From: Mycobacterium gastri
GTDB taxonomy: Bacteria; Actinomycetota; Actinomycetes; Mycobacteriales; Mycobacteriaceae
DNA: 64,000 nt
Reading direction: 5' to 3'
NCBI RefSeq assembly: GCF_002102175.1
Contig: NZ_LQOX01000006.1
Span: 62,001-126,000, forward strand
This document shows, one piece after another, positions 1-8,460 of this stretch. A program made the position numbers and the translations under genes. The notes under the pieces were generated by a model. That model did not search any database and had not been told where the DNA came from. It saw only the letters and a program-made list of their open reading frames with translations. Position 1 is the stretch's first letter, and the number at the start of each line of letters is the position of its first letter.

Positions 1-39
1 AGCGTCAGCGTGCCGCTTCGAAACGACCGTCAGCACGTT

Positions 40-981
40 ATGAGCAGCACCGCAACACCGCCCGCGGTGGATAGCGTGCGGCACAGGTTCATCGATCTAG
101 GCCAAGGTGTGATGATCCACCTTGCCGAGGCGGGCCCGGCCGACGGCGCCCCCGTCATGCTCGTCCACGGGTTCCCGCAGCACTGGTGGCAGTGGCGCGA
201 GATCATGGGGCCCTTGGCGGCCGACGGCTACCGGGTGCTATGCCCTGATCTGCGTGGCGCTGGCTGGAGTACCGCCCCAACGGGGAGCTACCGCAAGACC
301 GACATGGCCGACGATCTCGCCCAGTTGGTACGGCGGCTGAACGTCGGACCCGTCGCGGTCGCCGCCCACGACTGGGGTGGCCCGGTGGCGTTCATTATGA
401 TGCTGCGCCATCCCGATCAGGTGGCCGGGTTCATCGGCATAAACACCGCCGCGCCATGGCTCAGAGCCGACGGGGCACTGCTGAGACATCTGTGGCGGTT
501 CTGGTACCAGGTCCCAATCGCGTTGCCAGTGATCGGGCCGAAGCTGATCGCAGACCCGAAGGGGCGGTTCATCCGCAGGGTGTGCAGCTGGGCCGGTGCC
601 GGTTTTACTCCGGAAGTCGACGTCTACCTGCGGCCACTGCGACAGCGCGCTCACGCCATCGCGGGCTCACGTTGGTACCGCACTTTCCTTGTGCGCGAAG
701 CGGTTGCATGGATGACAGGCGAATTCACCGATTCGCGGGTGAAGGTTCCGGTGCGTTGGCTGCACGGCACCGCAGACCCCGTCATCACTCCGACGCTGCT
801 CCGTGACCATCCCGAGCGGATCGGTGACTTCGACATCGAACTTGTTGACGGAGCTGGTCACTGGATCGTCGAGCAACGACCTGACCTGGTCCTGCAGCGG
901 CTACAGGCCTTCCTGCAGCAACTACATCGCCCCTGCCGCTGCGAGGGCTACAGTCGGTCGCGTGCCTGCAAGCAAAGGTAG
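40..981 (+). CDS. Alpha/beta hydrolase, epoxide hydrolase-like
   Basis: Predicted cytosolic alpha/beta-fold hydrolase of about 313 residues. The oxyanion-hole motif HGFPQHWW lies near residue 43, and the nucleophile elbow AHDWGG places Asp111 as the likely nucleophile, as in epoxide hydrolases and haloalkane dehalogenases rather than Ser esterases. A later HGTADPV (acid Asp) and GAGHWI (catalytic His) complete the triad. I chose the ATG at 40; a GTG at 10 is in frame and gives 10 more residues. The last 20 or so residues are Arg/Cys-rich and unlike the family, so the C-terminus may be extended. The substrate cannot be told from sequence. Confidence 0.85.
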   Translation: MSSTATPPAVDSVRHRFIDLGQGVMIHLAEAGPADGAPVMLVHGFPQHWWQWREIMGPLAADGYRVLCPDLRGAGWSTAPTGSYRKTDMADDLAQLVRRLNVGPVAVAAHDWGGPVAFIMMLRHPDQVAGFIGINTAAPWLRADGALLRHLWRFWYQVPIALPVIGPKLIADPKGRFIRRVCSWAGAGFTPEVDVYLRPLRQRAHAIAGSRWYRTFLVREAVAWMTGEFTDSRVKVPVRWLHGTADPVITPTLLRDHPERIGDFDIELVDGAGHWIVEQRPDLVLQRLQAFLQQLHRPCRCEGYSRSRACKQR

Positions 982-1483
982 CTGCGGCAAGATTCCAGCC
1001 CAGCGTCGTCCCAGCTAAGGTTCAACGCAGGTTTCTCGCAAACCTACGGTATCAATCGATAGCCTCCGGTAGAGGCCGACCGGCCGACCGACAGCGGAAT
1101 AGGTTGTGGGATGGAGGAAGCCGGCAGGAGCAAGGCTCTGGCCAACATCAACTCCAGTGAGACAGGTCGCAACGCCTGGCGACGGACTGTACCCCCGGGC
1201 GCATTGCCCATCCAGGTTCGAATGCTGAAGCTTAACCGCCATCTGCGCCTGGCTAACACCGCCGCGCACAGCTCCAGCCCGGCGTCGGCCTCTCGCGTCC
1301 GGCGTAACTAACACCCCTCAACCCATCTCACCCCGGCGTCACCCCGGCGACCGAGGGCGATTTGTAGCCGTACTCGAGCCGTACTCGAGCCGCACCCCCA
1401 ACAGTCAATTTCACTGTGTTACAGGTGATTTGAACCGTTTCGGCTAACCATTCTTGCTGGTCGCAGTGAAGTTGGCTAAGGAC
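982..1483. other. Gene-free stretch with short tandem repeats
   Basis: No convincing gene in about 500 bases. An 11-bp unit AGCCGTACTCG is repeated twice with a third partial copy (1366-1392), and TCACCCCGGCG is repeated twice near 1328-1349. The stretch ends at the tRNA remnant, so it may be the edge of an old integrated element; that link is inference. Confidence 0.5.
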
Positions 1484-1524
1484 TCATAATCCGTTTTTCG
1501 CGGGTTCGAGCCCCGCCCGCCCCA
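1484..1524 (+). tRNA. 3' tRNA remnant, likely attachment-site scar
   Basis: The sequence reads as the 3' part of a tRNA. There is an anticodon loop CTCATAA closed by GGA/TCC, then a perfect T arm (stem GCGGG/CCCGC with loop TTCGAGC, 1500-1516), then an acceptor 3' strand CCGCCCC plus discriminator A. The matching 5' acceptor strand (GGGGCGG) is absent about 70 nt upstream and the D arm is not convincing, so it is not a functional tRNA. A 3' fragment is what site-specific integration into the 3' end of a tRNA gene leaves at the distal end of an element. The loop suggests a CAT anticodon. Confidence 0.6.
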
Positions 1525-1599
1525 CATCAGGCCCCATTCTTCAAGATCAGTTTGTGGCCGCCGACGTTTATTCAACGTTATAGGACCGACTCTGCTCGG

Positions 1600-2352
1600 T
1601 CAGTCGCCGACAGCCCGCGCCCACGCGCCTCGTACCGTGGCCAGTGCTTCGTTTGCCGAGACGGTGAGGCGGGTTTGGCCAGCGAGCTGGGTCTGCCACT
1701 CGGCTTCGGTGGGCGCCCTGGTGAAGTCGTTCGGCGCCGGTGGCCGGTTGGTTGGGCGGAAGCGCCGGTAGAGCTCTACGGCCGCGGCATCGATGGCGCC
1801 GATGCCGTTCAACGCCCAGAGGTCCCACAAGTCGCGGGGGGCGTGTCGATCGGTCCACGTCGCGGTCTTTGATGCGGCGAAGGCGGGAAGTGTTGGAACC
1901 CACAGCTTTGCGGTGGGCGCGTCGGCGTAGCGCTGAACCAGTGACCGTCGCTTCGTTGGCCACGCCGTCCTGTCCCGTGCGGAGAGCAACTGCAGTCGCA
2001 CGGAAAGGCCTGCGGCGGTTCGAAGAACCGCCGAGCGGGTGTCGCGGACGGTGCTGAGCGCCGGGTCGAGAACGAGTCGCCCGTGAGTGCGCGCGAGCGC
2101 CCGCGGCAGGGCGGCGTCCATCTCGGCAGCGACGGTCTTGCGATCGTCGATCGCGATCAAATCGATGTCTTCACTGAGCCGCCCATCCGGAAGGTAGGTT
2201 CGGGCGAGCGCTGTGCCGCCGATGAAGTGGATTCGGTCGCCGAAATCTCGGCTGAGGAAGGCAAGTAGGTGGGAGATGAGGTGGTCACGCTCGACTTGCT
2301 CCACCGTGACCCCGAATTGGGTTGCCACGGTACGTTGTTCGTCGCTATTCAC
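1600..2352 (-). CDS. AbiEii/AbiGii-type nucleotidyltransferase toxin
   Basis: Toxin half of a type IV toxin-antitoxin (AbiE) system, about 250 residues. The nucleotidyltransferase signature is clear near the N-terminus: FIGGTALARTYL, then RLSEDIDLIAI, matching the family pattern G-G-T-A-L ... R-x-S-E-D-I-D-L with the metal-binding acidic pair. Members of this family transfer nucleotides to RNA targets and give abortive phage resistance. The start is a GTG at 2352 overlapping the last 8 bases of the upstream antitoxin gene; a longer frame to 2433 would run through antitoxin coding sequence. The overlap implies translational coupling. Confidence 0.85.
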   Translation of the reverse strand: MNSDEQRTVATQFGVTVEQVERDHLISHLLAFLSRDFGDRIHFIGGTALARTYLPDGRLSEDIDLIAIDDRKTVAAEMDAALPRALARTHGRLVLDPALSTVRDTRSAVLRTAAGLSVRLQLLSARDRTAWPTKRRSLVQRYADAPTAKLWVPTLPAFAASKTATWTDRHAPRDLWDLWALNGIGAIDAAAVELYRRFRPTNRPPAPNDFTRAPTEAEWQTQLAGQTRLTVSANEALATVRGAWARAVGD

Positions 2353-2989
2353 TGCCAGCCCAGGTTTCCGCGCGCTGTAGCGACGCTCGGCGCCGCTGGT
2401 TGGCCGCCAGGGTGTGCAGCCGGCCTTTGTCACTGCGTTCGTACAGTGCTGCGACAGCGGACCGAACCTCGGCTTCCGCGTCCCCGAGTTCGGGGCGGTG
2501 CGCGAGGTCGAGGATCGTCTGCTCGGGCGTGGTGACCAGCGTCGGTCCTAGCTCGGTCTCGTAACGCTCGGCGTCCAGGCCGTGGGTGTTGCGTTTGACG
2601 AACCGCACGACAGCCGGGCGGTCAGACAACACGATGGGGCGGTGCTGCTCAGGCGCGGCGACGATCGCGGTGGCCAGCGCGCGCGGTATCGCCCCGTGCA
2701 GTCGTGCTGCGCTGACGCCCATCACAACGATGTTGTCGGTGCCGTAGATCGCCGAAGCGATTCCCGCGGCGGCGATCTCGAGGCCCGGCATCCATGCGCG
2801 CCCGACCATGTCCTGCAGGACCACCACGTAGTACCCATTGGCAAGACGATGCAGAAGCCCGCGCTCGATGAGGCGGGCCAGCTGTGGGCGGGGGTGAGCA
2901 TAGGTCTGCGCGGCGTCGCGAGGACGAATCGTCCTGAGCGGCGCCTGGGCCAAACCGGTGGGCAACGGAGTACTGCGGTCCTGCACCAT
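2345..2989 (-). CDS. AbiEi-type antitoxin / transcriptional autorepressor
   Basis: About 214 residues upstream of, and overlapping, the nucleotidyltransferase toxin. An N-terminal region (ARLIERGLLHRLANGYYVV) resembles the winged-helix segment of AbiEi proteins. It is followed by the AbiEi-like domain with GVSAARLHG and the TPEQTILDLAHRPELG segment typical of the family. Antitoxins of this group neutralise the toxin and repress their own promoter. The start at 2989 (MVQDRST) is preferred because a GGAAG ribosome site lies 6-7 nt upstream and because the longer frame (to 3076) would read through the palindrome at 3001-3039, a likely operator. Confidence 0.75.
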   Translation of the reverse strand: MVQDRSTPLPTGLAQAPLRTIRPRDAAQTYAHPRPQLARLIERGLLHRLANGYYVVVLQDMVGRAWMPGLEIAAAGIASAIYGTDNIVVMGVSAARLHGAIPRALATAIVAAPEQHRPIVLSDRPAVVRFVKRNTHGLDAERYETELGPTLVTTPEQTILDLAHRPELGDAEAEVRSAVAALYERSDKGRLHTLAANQRRRASLQRAETWAGSE

Positions 2990-3000
2990 TTGACTTCCAA

Positions 3001-3039
3001 GTATGCGAAACGTACCTCTGTAGAGTACGTATTGCATAC
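3001..3039. promoter_or_regulatory. 39-bp imperfect palindrome, probable AbiEi operator
   Basis: Outer arms GTATGC (3001-3006) and GCATAC (3034-3039), inner arms ACGTAC (3010-3015) and GTACGT (3025-3030), with 3-nt gaps and a 9-nt centre: 12 of 15 arm positions pair. It lies 12 bases upstream of the preferred antitoxin start. AbiEi antitoxins bind inverted repeats at their own promoter, so an autoregulatory operator is the natural reading. Confidence 0.6.
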
Positions 3040-3120
3040 CCGTGACCGCAACGGGCCTACTCTCAGCGGGCGCCAAGGTGTCCCGTGGCCCAGTTGCGGC
3101 AAAGTCTGCTTAAGCATGCG

Positions 3121-3265
3121 ATTACAAGCATAAGCCCTTGACATCGATCTATCAGCTATCGCATACTCCTTATGCATCGAATTACAAGCATAAGGATAAG
3201 ATGGCTGGCCCAAGGCGGACGCGACCGCGTTCTGAGGCGACTATGCCTGAAATTACACGCATAGG
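3121..3265 (+). promoter_or_regulatory. HipB-type operator repeats and promoter
   Basis: The 14-mer ATTACAAGCATAAG occurs at 3121-3134 and again, exactly 60 bp on, at 3181-3194. A degenerate third copy (ATTACACGCATAGG, 3252-3265) lies inside the hipB coding start. The second copy also forms an inverted repeat CTTATGC (3169-3175) / GCATAAG. Between the first two copies sits a promoter-like TTGACA (3138-3143) with CATACT 18 bp downstream. Repeats on both sides of a promoter fit autorepression by the HTH protein encoded next. Confidence 0.55.
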
Positions 3266-3452
3266 CCGCGCGTTTGCGGAGCGCCGGATCGCATTACGGC
3301 TCACCCAGCAGACGCTGGCCGACCTCGCTGGCGTGTCCCGCTCGAGTGTCCAGGCGTTGGAGCGGGGGAGCGGCTCGATCAAATTCGGCTCAGTCATTGA
3401 AATTGCCGAGGTGCTCGGGATGCATGTCGACATCAGCACGGCATCCGAATGA
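3243..3452 (+). CDS. hipB: HipB-like helix-turn-helix antitoxin
   Basis: Small XRE/Cro-type DNA-binding protein of 69 residues. The HTH is explicit: LTQQTLADLAGVSRSSVQALERG, followed by a short Val/Ile-rich tail. Its place immediately upstream of a HipA-like kinase, with a 4-nt ATGA overlap, identifies it as the antitoxin and autorepressor of a type II HipBA module. The ATG at 3243 is chosen; an upstream in-frame start at 3138 would place the promoter and operator repeats inside the coding region, which is unlikely. Confidence 0.85.
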   Translation: MPEITRIGRAFAERRIALRLTQQTLADLAGVSRSSVQALERGSGSIKFGSVIEIAEVLGMHVDISTASE

Positions 3453-4678
3453 CTACACCAACACGGCTTGATCTACGCGGGATTGCCGAAGCCGACGTGT
3501 ATCTCGGTGACGATCTCGTGGCCCACTTGGTGCGCGGGCCACGCGACACGATCAGCTTTGACTACATTCCCGATCAGCACTCGGCCGATGAGAGCGTGCG
3601 CGAACGGTCCGTGTCATGGTCGCTGCTGCGCACCGATAGCTACCCCGTCGTCACCACAGGTGGCGCAGTTCCAGCCTTCTTCGCAGGGCTCCTTCCCGAG
3701 GGCGTCCGGCTGGGTGTGGTGACCTCATCGACAAAGACCTCAGCCGACGATCACCTGACACTGCTGTTGGCGATCGGCGCGGACACCGTCGGCAATGTCG
3801 GGGTGGTGCCGGCCGGCGCTGACCGTGTTCGACCGATACCGATGTTCGACCCCGAGCGTGACACCGACTTTCGGGCCGTTTTCAACAAACTCGTCGGTTC
3901 GGTTGACGCAGATCCTGTCGGATTGGCGGGGGTCCAGCCGAAAGTAAGTGCTGCGATAATTTCGGCGCCCACACTGACTCGCTCCGGACCGGCGATCCTC
4001 AAGCTCAATTCTGGGCACTATCCGTTGCTGGTTGAGAACGAGCACTTCTTTATGTCGATGGCCGCGGCTTGCGGATTACGAGTCGCCACAACATCTTTGC
4101 TCCACGATGCTGACGGTCGGAGTGCATTGTTGGTGCGACGATTCGACCGAGACGGGCCGACGTGTATCGCGCAGGAAGACGCCTGCCAAGTCGCCGATAT
4201 CTACCCGGCCTCCAAGTACCGCATCAAGGCCGAGACCGCCATCGGCACCCTTGCCGACGCATGTGCGCACGGCGGCGGTTCCAGGGCGGCGGCCGCCCTG
4301 GAATTGCTCAAAACCGTTGTGTTCTCCTGGCTGATCGGCAACGGGGACCTGCATGGTAAAAACCTGTCGATCTACAACCCCGACGGTGTGTGGCAACCGA
4401 CGCCTGCCTACGACCTGCTGTGCACCCAGCCCTACCTGCGGTGGCGTGATCCTATGGCGCTCAGCCTGTTTGGGCGTGCGAATCGGCTTACCCGGGCTTG
4501 CTTCGTTGATGCTGGCGAACGGCTCGGCCTGCGCCCACGCGCTACGTCGCGCATGATTGATTCGATCGTCGACGCCGCGCAGGAGTGGCCGGTTCGGTGC
4601 GGCGACATCGGATTTGATGACCGGCAAACCGAGCTTCTCGCGCACATGCTGCGCACGAGAATCGGCAGCCTTGAATAG
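3449..4678 (+). CDS. hipA: HipA-like Ser/Thr kinase toxin
   Basis: Kinase toxin of a type II HipBA module, 409 residues, full family length. N-terminal HipA_1-type domain (about 10-110, ending in FFAGLLPEGVR), then the kinase fold. GVQPKVSAAI carries the glycine/lysine loop, LVRRFDRDG follows, the catalytic segment is NGDLHGKNLSI (family pattern NxDxHxKN), and PAYDLL is the metal-binding DLL region. E. coli HipA phosphorylates glutamyl-tRNA synthetase and causes growth arrest; the target here is unknown. It overlaps hipB by 4 nt. All catalytic motifs look intact. Confidence 0.88.
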   Translation: MTTPTRLDLRGIAEADVYLGDDLVAHLVRGPRDTISFDYIPDQHSADESVRERSVSWSLLRTDSYPVVTTGGAVPAFFAGLLPEGVRLGVVTSSTKTSADDHLTLLLAIGADTVGNVGVVPAGADRVRPIPMFDPERDTDFRAVFNKLVGSVDADPVGLAGVQPKVSAAIISAPTLTRSGPAILKLNSGHYPLLVENEHFFMSMAAACGLRVATTSLLHDADGRSALLVRRFDRDGPTCIAQEDACQVADIYPASKYRIKAETAIGTLADACAHGGGSRAAAALELLKTVVFSWLIGNGDLHGKNLSIYNPDGVWQPTPAYDLLCTQPYLRWRDPMALSLFGRANRLTRACFVDAGERLGLRPRATSRMIDSIVDAAQEWPVRCGDIGFDDRQTELLAHMLRTRIGSLE

Positions 4679-4697
4679 GCAGAGGACTAAGCGGCGA

Positions 4698-6723
4698 CTA
4701 CTGTGTTAGCGGCGGCCGATCGAGCTCGTCGAACCTTGCGAGCGCGGCATCAAGGTCTTCCTCGTCGAACATTTCGAACCGGCAGGGCAGTTCGCCTGCA
4801 AATGCGAAAAGGCCGATCTCGCGCCACTCGGCATCGAAGCCCTCCTGCGAGGTCCCAGTCACTACCTCTGTGATGACCGTTCCAAGGTTGCTCAACCGGT
4901 GCACAGCCTCGATGTGACCCTGGACGTCCGGGGCGACGTCATAGGTAGCACGTATGTAGGGCATCATGTCGCCGGGCGCGAACGCTCTAGCTCGCCGATG
5001 ATCGATGTTCACCCAGTCCTCCGTCGTCGGCCCGGAGACTTCGTGTCGGTTGTACGCGGTTTGGACCTGCGTGACGGCCGACCACGTGCGCGAGTACGCG
5101 GCCGCTTCGCCGGCGAGGTAGCGGGCGTCGAGTTCGGCGAAGGCGGCGTCGACGTCGTCGACGCCGAACGCGATCTGCGCCGCGATCCGCTCGTCGGTGT
5201 CGATTTCGGCGATGATGAGCATCTCGACGCTGAACTCCCCGTACCGAGGGTCGCTATTCGGTGTACAGATACGAGTGAGGGCGAGGCGCTCGCCACGGGT
5301 CGCGATCACGGCCCACGTTGTGGGCGCCCCCTCGGCCAGGGCTTGCAGGTTTGCGATCACGGCATCGCGGCCGTCCCAGAACCCGGTATTCACCACGTCG
5401 TGGCGATCGTGGATGAAACTGTCGTCGGTCAGGATCTCGACGACGGTCGTCGGCGGTCTCCAGGCGGAGCTCGAAAACGTGCTCGGGGCGAGTGAGGTTG
5501 CGCAACTGGCGCATTCCTCGGTCGGCGAGCGCCACGTCGTCGGGCAACGTGTCGACCACGAGCTCGGCGGTCGCACCCGAGCACAGGATCTGGCCGCCCA
5601 CGGCCAACGACCGCAGCCGGGCGGCGCGATTGACCGCCCGACCGAAGTAGTCGCCGTCGCGCAGCTCGACCTCCCCGGTATGCAAAGCCACGCGAATCCG
5701 CATGGGCTCGCTCAGCGCCCACGGCTCGTGGGCGATCGCATCTTGCAGCTCGATGGCGGCGGCGGCCGCCGACGGCCGCTCGAAGACCGAGAACGTCGCA
5801 TCGCCCTCGCCGCGCGTCTTGATCAACCGTCCCCGCGGGACGTGACGACCTGTTCGAGGAGCTCGTCGTGTCGCGCCAGCGCCACCGCCATGGCGTCGGC
5901 GTCCGCCTCCCAGGCGGCCGTTGACCCCTCGATGTCGGTCAGCAGGAAGGTCACCGCACAAGTTACCGAGGGAAGATGTTGTGCCACGGGCATTTCCAGC
6001 GCAGAGTCCTGAGCGACGATCGCGGTCTCGAGCCGCCGAAGCTCCGGCCCGGGGTCGACCCCCAGTTCATCGGCCAGCTGCGCCCGCGCCCGTTGATATG
6101 CGCCGAGGGCTTCGCCCTGCCTGCCGGCGCGGTAGAGCGCGAGCATCAGCTGGCCCCAACGCCTTTCGCGCAGCGGCGCCTCGGCGACGCCGGCCTCCAG
6201 CTCGCCGATGATCTCCGCCGCGCGGACCGTGGCCAGCAGCGCGTCGGCCCGATCCTCGAGCAGCGCGGCGTGGTCCTCGATCCAGCGCGTCTTCTCCGAT
6301 GTTCCCTGCCGGCCATCGGGCAGTTCGGGATTGCCCCGTCACGGGGCAAGCGCCTCCTCGAAGCGCGCCACTGCCCCGCTGGTGTCGCCGGCGGCGGCGG
6401 CGTCGCGTCCGAACCGGGCGGCCGCTTTGTAACGCGAGGCATCAACGTCGGTTTCGGCCGGGGTCCAACCCGTGCCCTTCGTCAACACGAAGCCGTCGCC
6501 CAGGCTGCGGCGCAGCGCGGAGATATGGGTCTGCAGGGCCTTGGCGGCGGTGCGCGGCGGGTCCTCGCCCCACAGCAGTTCGACGAGTGTCTCGGCCGAT
6601 ACAACGAAACCGCCGTGCAGCCCAAGCATGGTGAGGATGGCCCGAGGTTTAGCGCCCGGGATTGCGACCGGCGTGCCATGCTGCCGGACCTGGAGAGGTC
6701 CCAAAACCGCCCAGTTCCACCAC
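4698..6723 (-). pseudogene. Decayed BTAD regulator / adenylate cyclase fusion
   Basis: Remnant of a large mycobacterial signalling protein with an N-terminal winged-helix + BTAD regulatory region, a class III cyclase domain and SnoaL-like C-terminal repeats. Reading from 6720, a GTG start (VEL) is one base out of frame with the following LGPLQVRQHGTP. An in-frame TGA at 6339-6341 stands where a Trp (the usual WRG) is expected. Downstream in the same frame comes the BTAD segment LYRAGRQGEALGAYQRAR and then the cyclase start TFLLTDIEGSTAAWE. A frameshift near 5823 follows, and RLIKTRGEGDATFSVF continues in another frame. Near 5450 the cyclase joins the SnoaL-like tail in a third shift, and the AAA ATPase usually between them is missing. 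Confidence 0.8.
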
Positions 6724-7202
6724 TGGAGGCGTAGTCACATTCGCGATCGTCGGGGAGACGATTCAACACCCGGTCAAGATCGGGTAAAGGTGGTGCTGCC
6801 TGCAATTCTGGTTCGGCCACACCACAACCTTCCCGCTGCCGCTGGCGGACGGTGCTGCGGTCGGTATGCCGCTAGCAAATCACCTGACTTAGCCGGCACA
6901 CCGCCTGGCAACAAGCAGTCTACAGATTTGGTGGAAATGCAGTTTATCGCCGTAACCAGTAGTAGAGTTCAGCGCTTCAGTACATGCGCCAGTTCGTCGG
7001 CGGAGGTGCGGCGCGGTGTGGACCAGGCGAGCCAGCAAAGCGGCCGCGCGGGGACGCGTGGGGATGCGGTGGCCGGATGTGGCCGCGTCGTGGCGCACGC
7101 ACGCCGGGCCGCTTCGAGTGGCGAGGTTGGTCGCCGATCAGCATGACCGCCGCCGCACTGGCCGCTAGGCAGGGCAGATCCAGCTAGGAAGGGATGTGTG
7201 TC
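6724..7202. other. Gene-free stretch upstream of the PPE gene
   Basis: About 480 bases with no recognisable gene or RNA. A short inverted repeat ACCCG/CGGGT (6768-6785) is present. No PE gene lies here, although PPE genes are often preceded by one. An AGGAAGGG ribosome site at the right end belongs to the PPE gene. Confidence 0.4.
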
Positions 7203-8189
7203 ATGGAATTCGTTGTGCTGCCGCCCGAGGTCAATTCGGCGCGGATGTATGCCGGTGCGGGTTCGGAACCGATGCTGGCCGCCGCGGCCGCTTGGGAGGG
7301 GCTGGCCGGCGAGCTGGACTCGGCGGCGTGTTGGTTTTCGTCGGTGACAACGGGGTTGGCAGGTTCATCCTGGCAGGGTCCGGCGTCGGCGGCGATGGCG
7401 GCCGCGGCCGCGCCGTACGCACAGTGGCTGAACGCGGCGGCGGCCCAGGCTGGGTGCGCGGCGTCGCAGGCTCAAGCGGTGGCGGCCGTCTATGAGGCGG
7501 CGCGGACCGCGGTGGTGCATCCGGTGGCGGTGGCCGCCAACCGCAGCCAGATAGTCTCGCTGGTGGTCTCGAACCTGTTGGGACAGAATGCCCCGGCTAT
7601 CGCGGCCACCGAGGCCGAATACGAGCAGATGTGGGCCGAGGATGTGGCTGCGATGGCGGGTTATCACGGCGGGGCTTCGGCGGCAGCCGCACAGTTGTCA
7701 CCGTGGGGGCAGGCGCTGCAGTCCCTACCGGGCCCATCGGCCGGCGCGTCTGCCGCGCCTATTCAGCCGTCGCTGCCTTCGCCCGCGCAAGGGATAACCG
7801 AATATGGGGCCATTCTGGCGTTCCTGGCCAGTCTGATCACCATTGCCATCACACCGCCTCAACCTCTTAGTCAGGCGATTAATAATGCCTTCAATTCGGT
7901 AGTCAAACAGCTCAACGCGATAGCTTTCACTAGCGAATCCGTATTGGCCAGCCAGAGCGGTTTTAACCAGTCGGAACTCGCTAATGCGCAAGCTGTGACC
8001 AGCAACAACATCAATCGGGCCGTTTCAGCTCTCGGCTCAGGAAACCTCGGTGGGGCAGCTGCCTATCTGGCTGCCGCGGGCTTGTATGACGCCGGCACGG
8101 CCGTGAACCTCGTCGGTAGCAACGCTGTCTTGCCGCTGACCTTGCTCGGTGCTGACCTACAGGCGCTCGGCACGGCCCTCGCCCCGTGA
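7203..8189 (+). CDS. PPE family protein
   Basis: 328-residue PPE protein, a substrate of ESX (type VII) secretion found only in mycobacteria. The PPE motif ([10 protein letters not shown]) opens the protein, the helical hairpin contains SWQGPAS (the conserved WxG turn), and the PPE domain extends to about residue 170 (LSPWGQAL). The C-terminal half is Ala/Ser-rich and lacks an SVP or MPTR signature, so it does not belong to those large subgroups. The ATG at 7203 is preferred over the one at 7194 because AGGAAGGG ends only at 7193. No PE partner or ESX gene is adjacent, so it is an orphan PPE. Confidence 0.92.
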   Translation: MEFVVLPPEVNSARMYAGAGSEPMLAAAAAWEGLAGELDSAACWFSSVTTGLAGSSWQGPASAAMAAAAAPYAQWLNAAAAQAGCAASQAQAVAAVYEAARTAVVHPVAVAANRSQIVSLVVSNLLGQNAPAIAATEAEYEQMWAEDVAAMAGYHGGASAAAAQLSPWGQALQSLPGPSAGASAAPIQPSLPSPAQGITEYGAILAFLASLITIAITPPQPLSQAINNAFNSVVKQLNAIAFTSESVLASQSGFNQSELANAQAVTSNNINRAVSALGSGNLGGAAAYLAAAGLYDAGTAVNLVGSNAVLPLTLLGADLQALGTALAP

Positions 8190-8424
8190 ACACCACGCTG
8201 CTGAAGGATCGACTTCCGAGAATTCGTTGACGGCGTGAAATGGCCGGCTGGCGACGCAGTAATAGCCGCGGGTTAGGAGACACCGGCTGAACGGTGGACC
8301 CTGAGGTTCCGGCCGCATCGGTGGCCCGGACCGGGTCAGAACCTGCGTTACGGCTGAAATTCGGACCTCGGGTCATCGACTATGCCGCGGCCCAGGCTTG
8401 GCTCGCCCCGTCGCAATCCAAACA

Positions 8425-8460
8425 TTGACAGTGTAATAGTAACAGTGTCAGTATCGAAAC
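8425..8460 (+). promoter_or_regulatory. Promoter with repeat operator, possibly leaderless
   Basis: TTGACA (8425-8430) and CAGTAT (8449-8454) are 18 bp apart. The expected transcription start falls at or within a base or two of the ATG at 8461, so the mRNA may be leaderless. Overlapping the spacer, TGACAGTGT and ACAGTGTCA form an imperfect palindrome with ACAGTGT repeated directly. The placement between -35 and -10 fits a MerR-type regulator acting on its own promoter. Confidence 0.5.

Noticed and set aside
1449-1524. Complete tRNA-Met gene
   Set aside because: No 5' acceptor strand pairs with CCGCCCC and the D arm is missing, so only a 3' fragment is supported.
2722-3213. Alternative minus-strand frame over the antitoxin start
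   Set aside because: It runs through both operator regions, and its sequence does not match any antitoxin.
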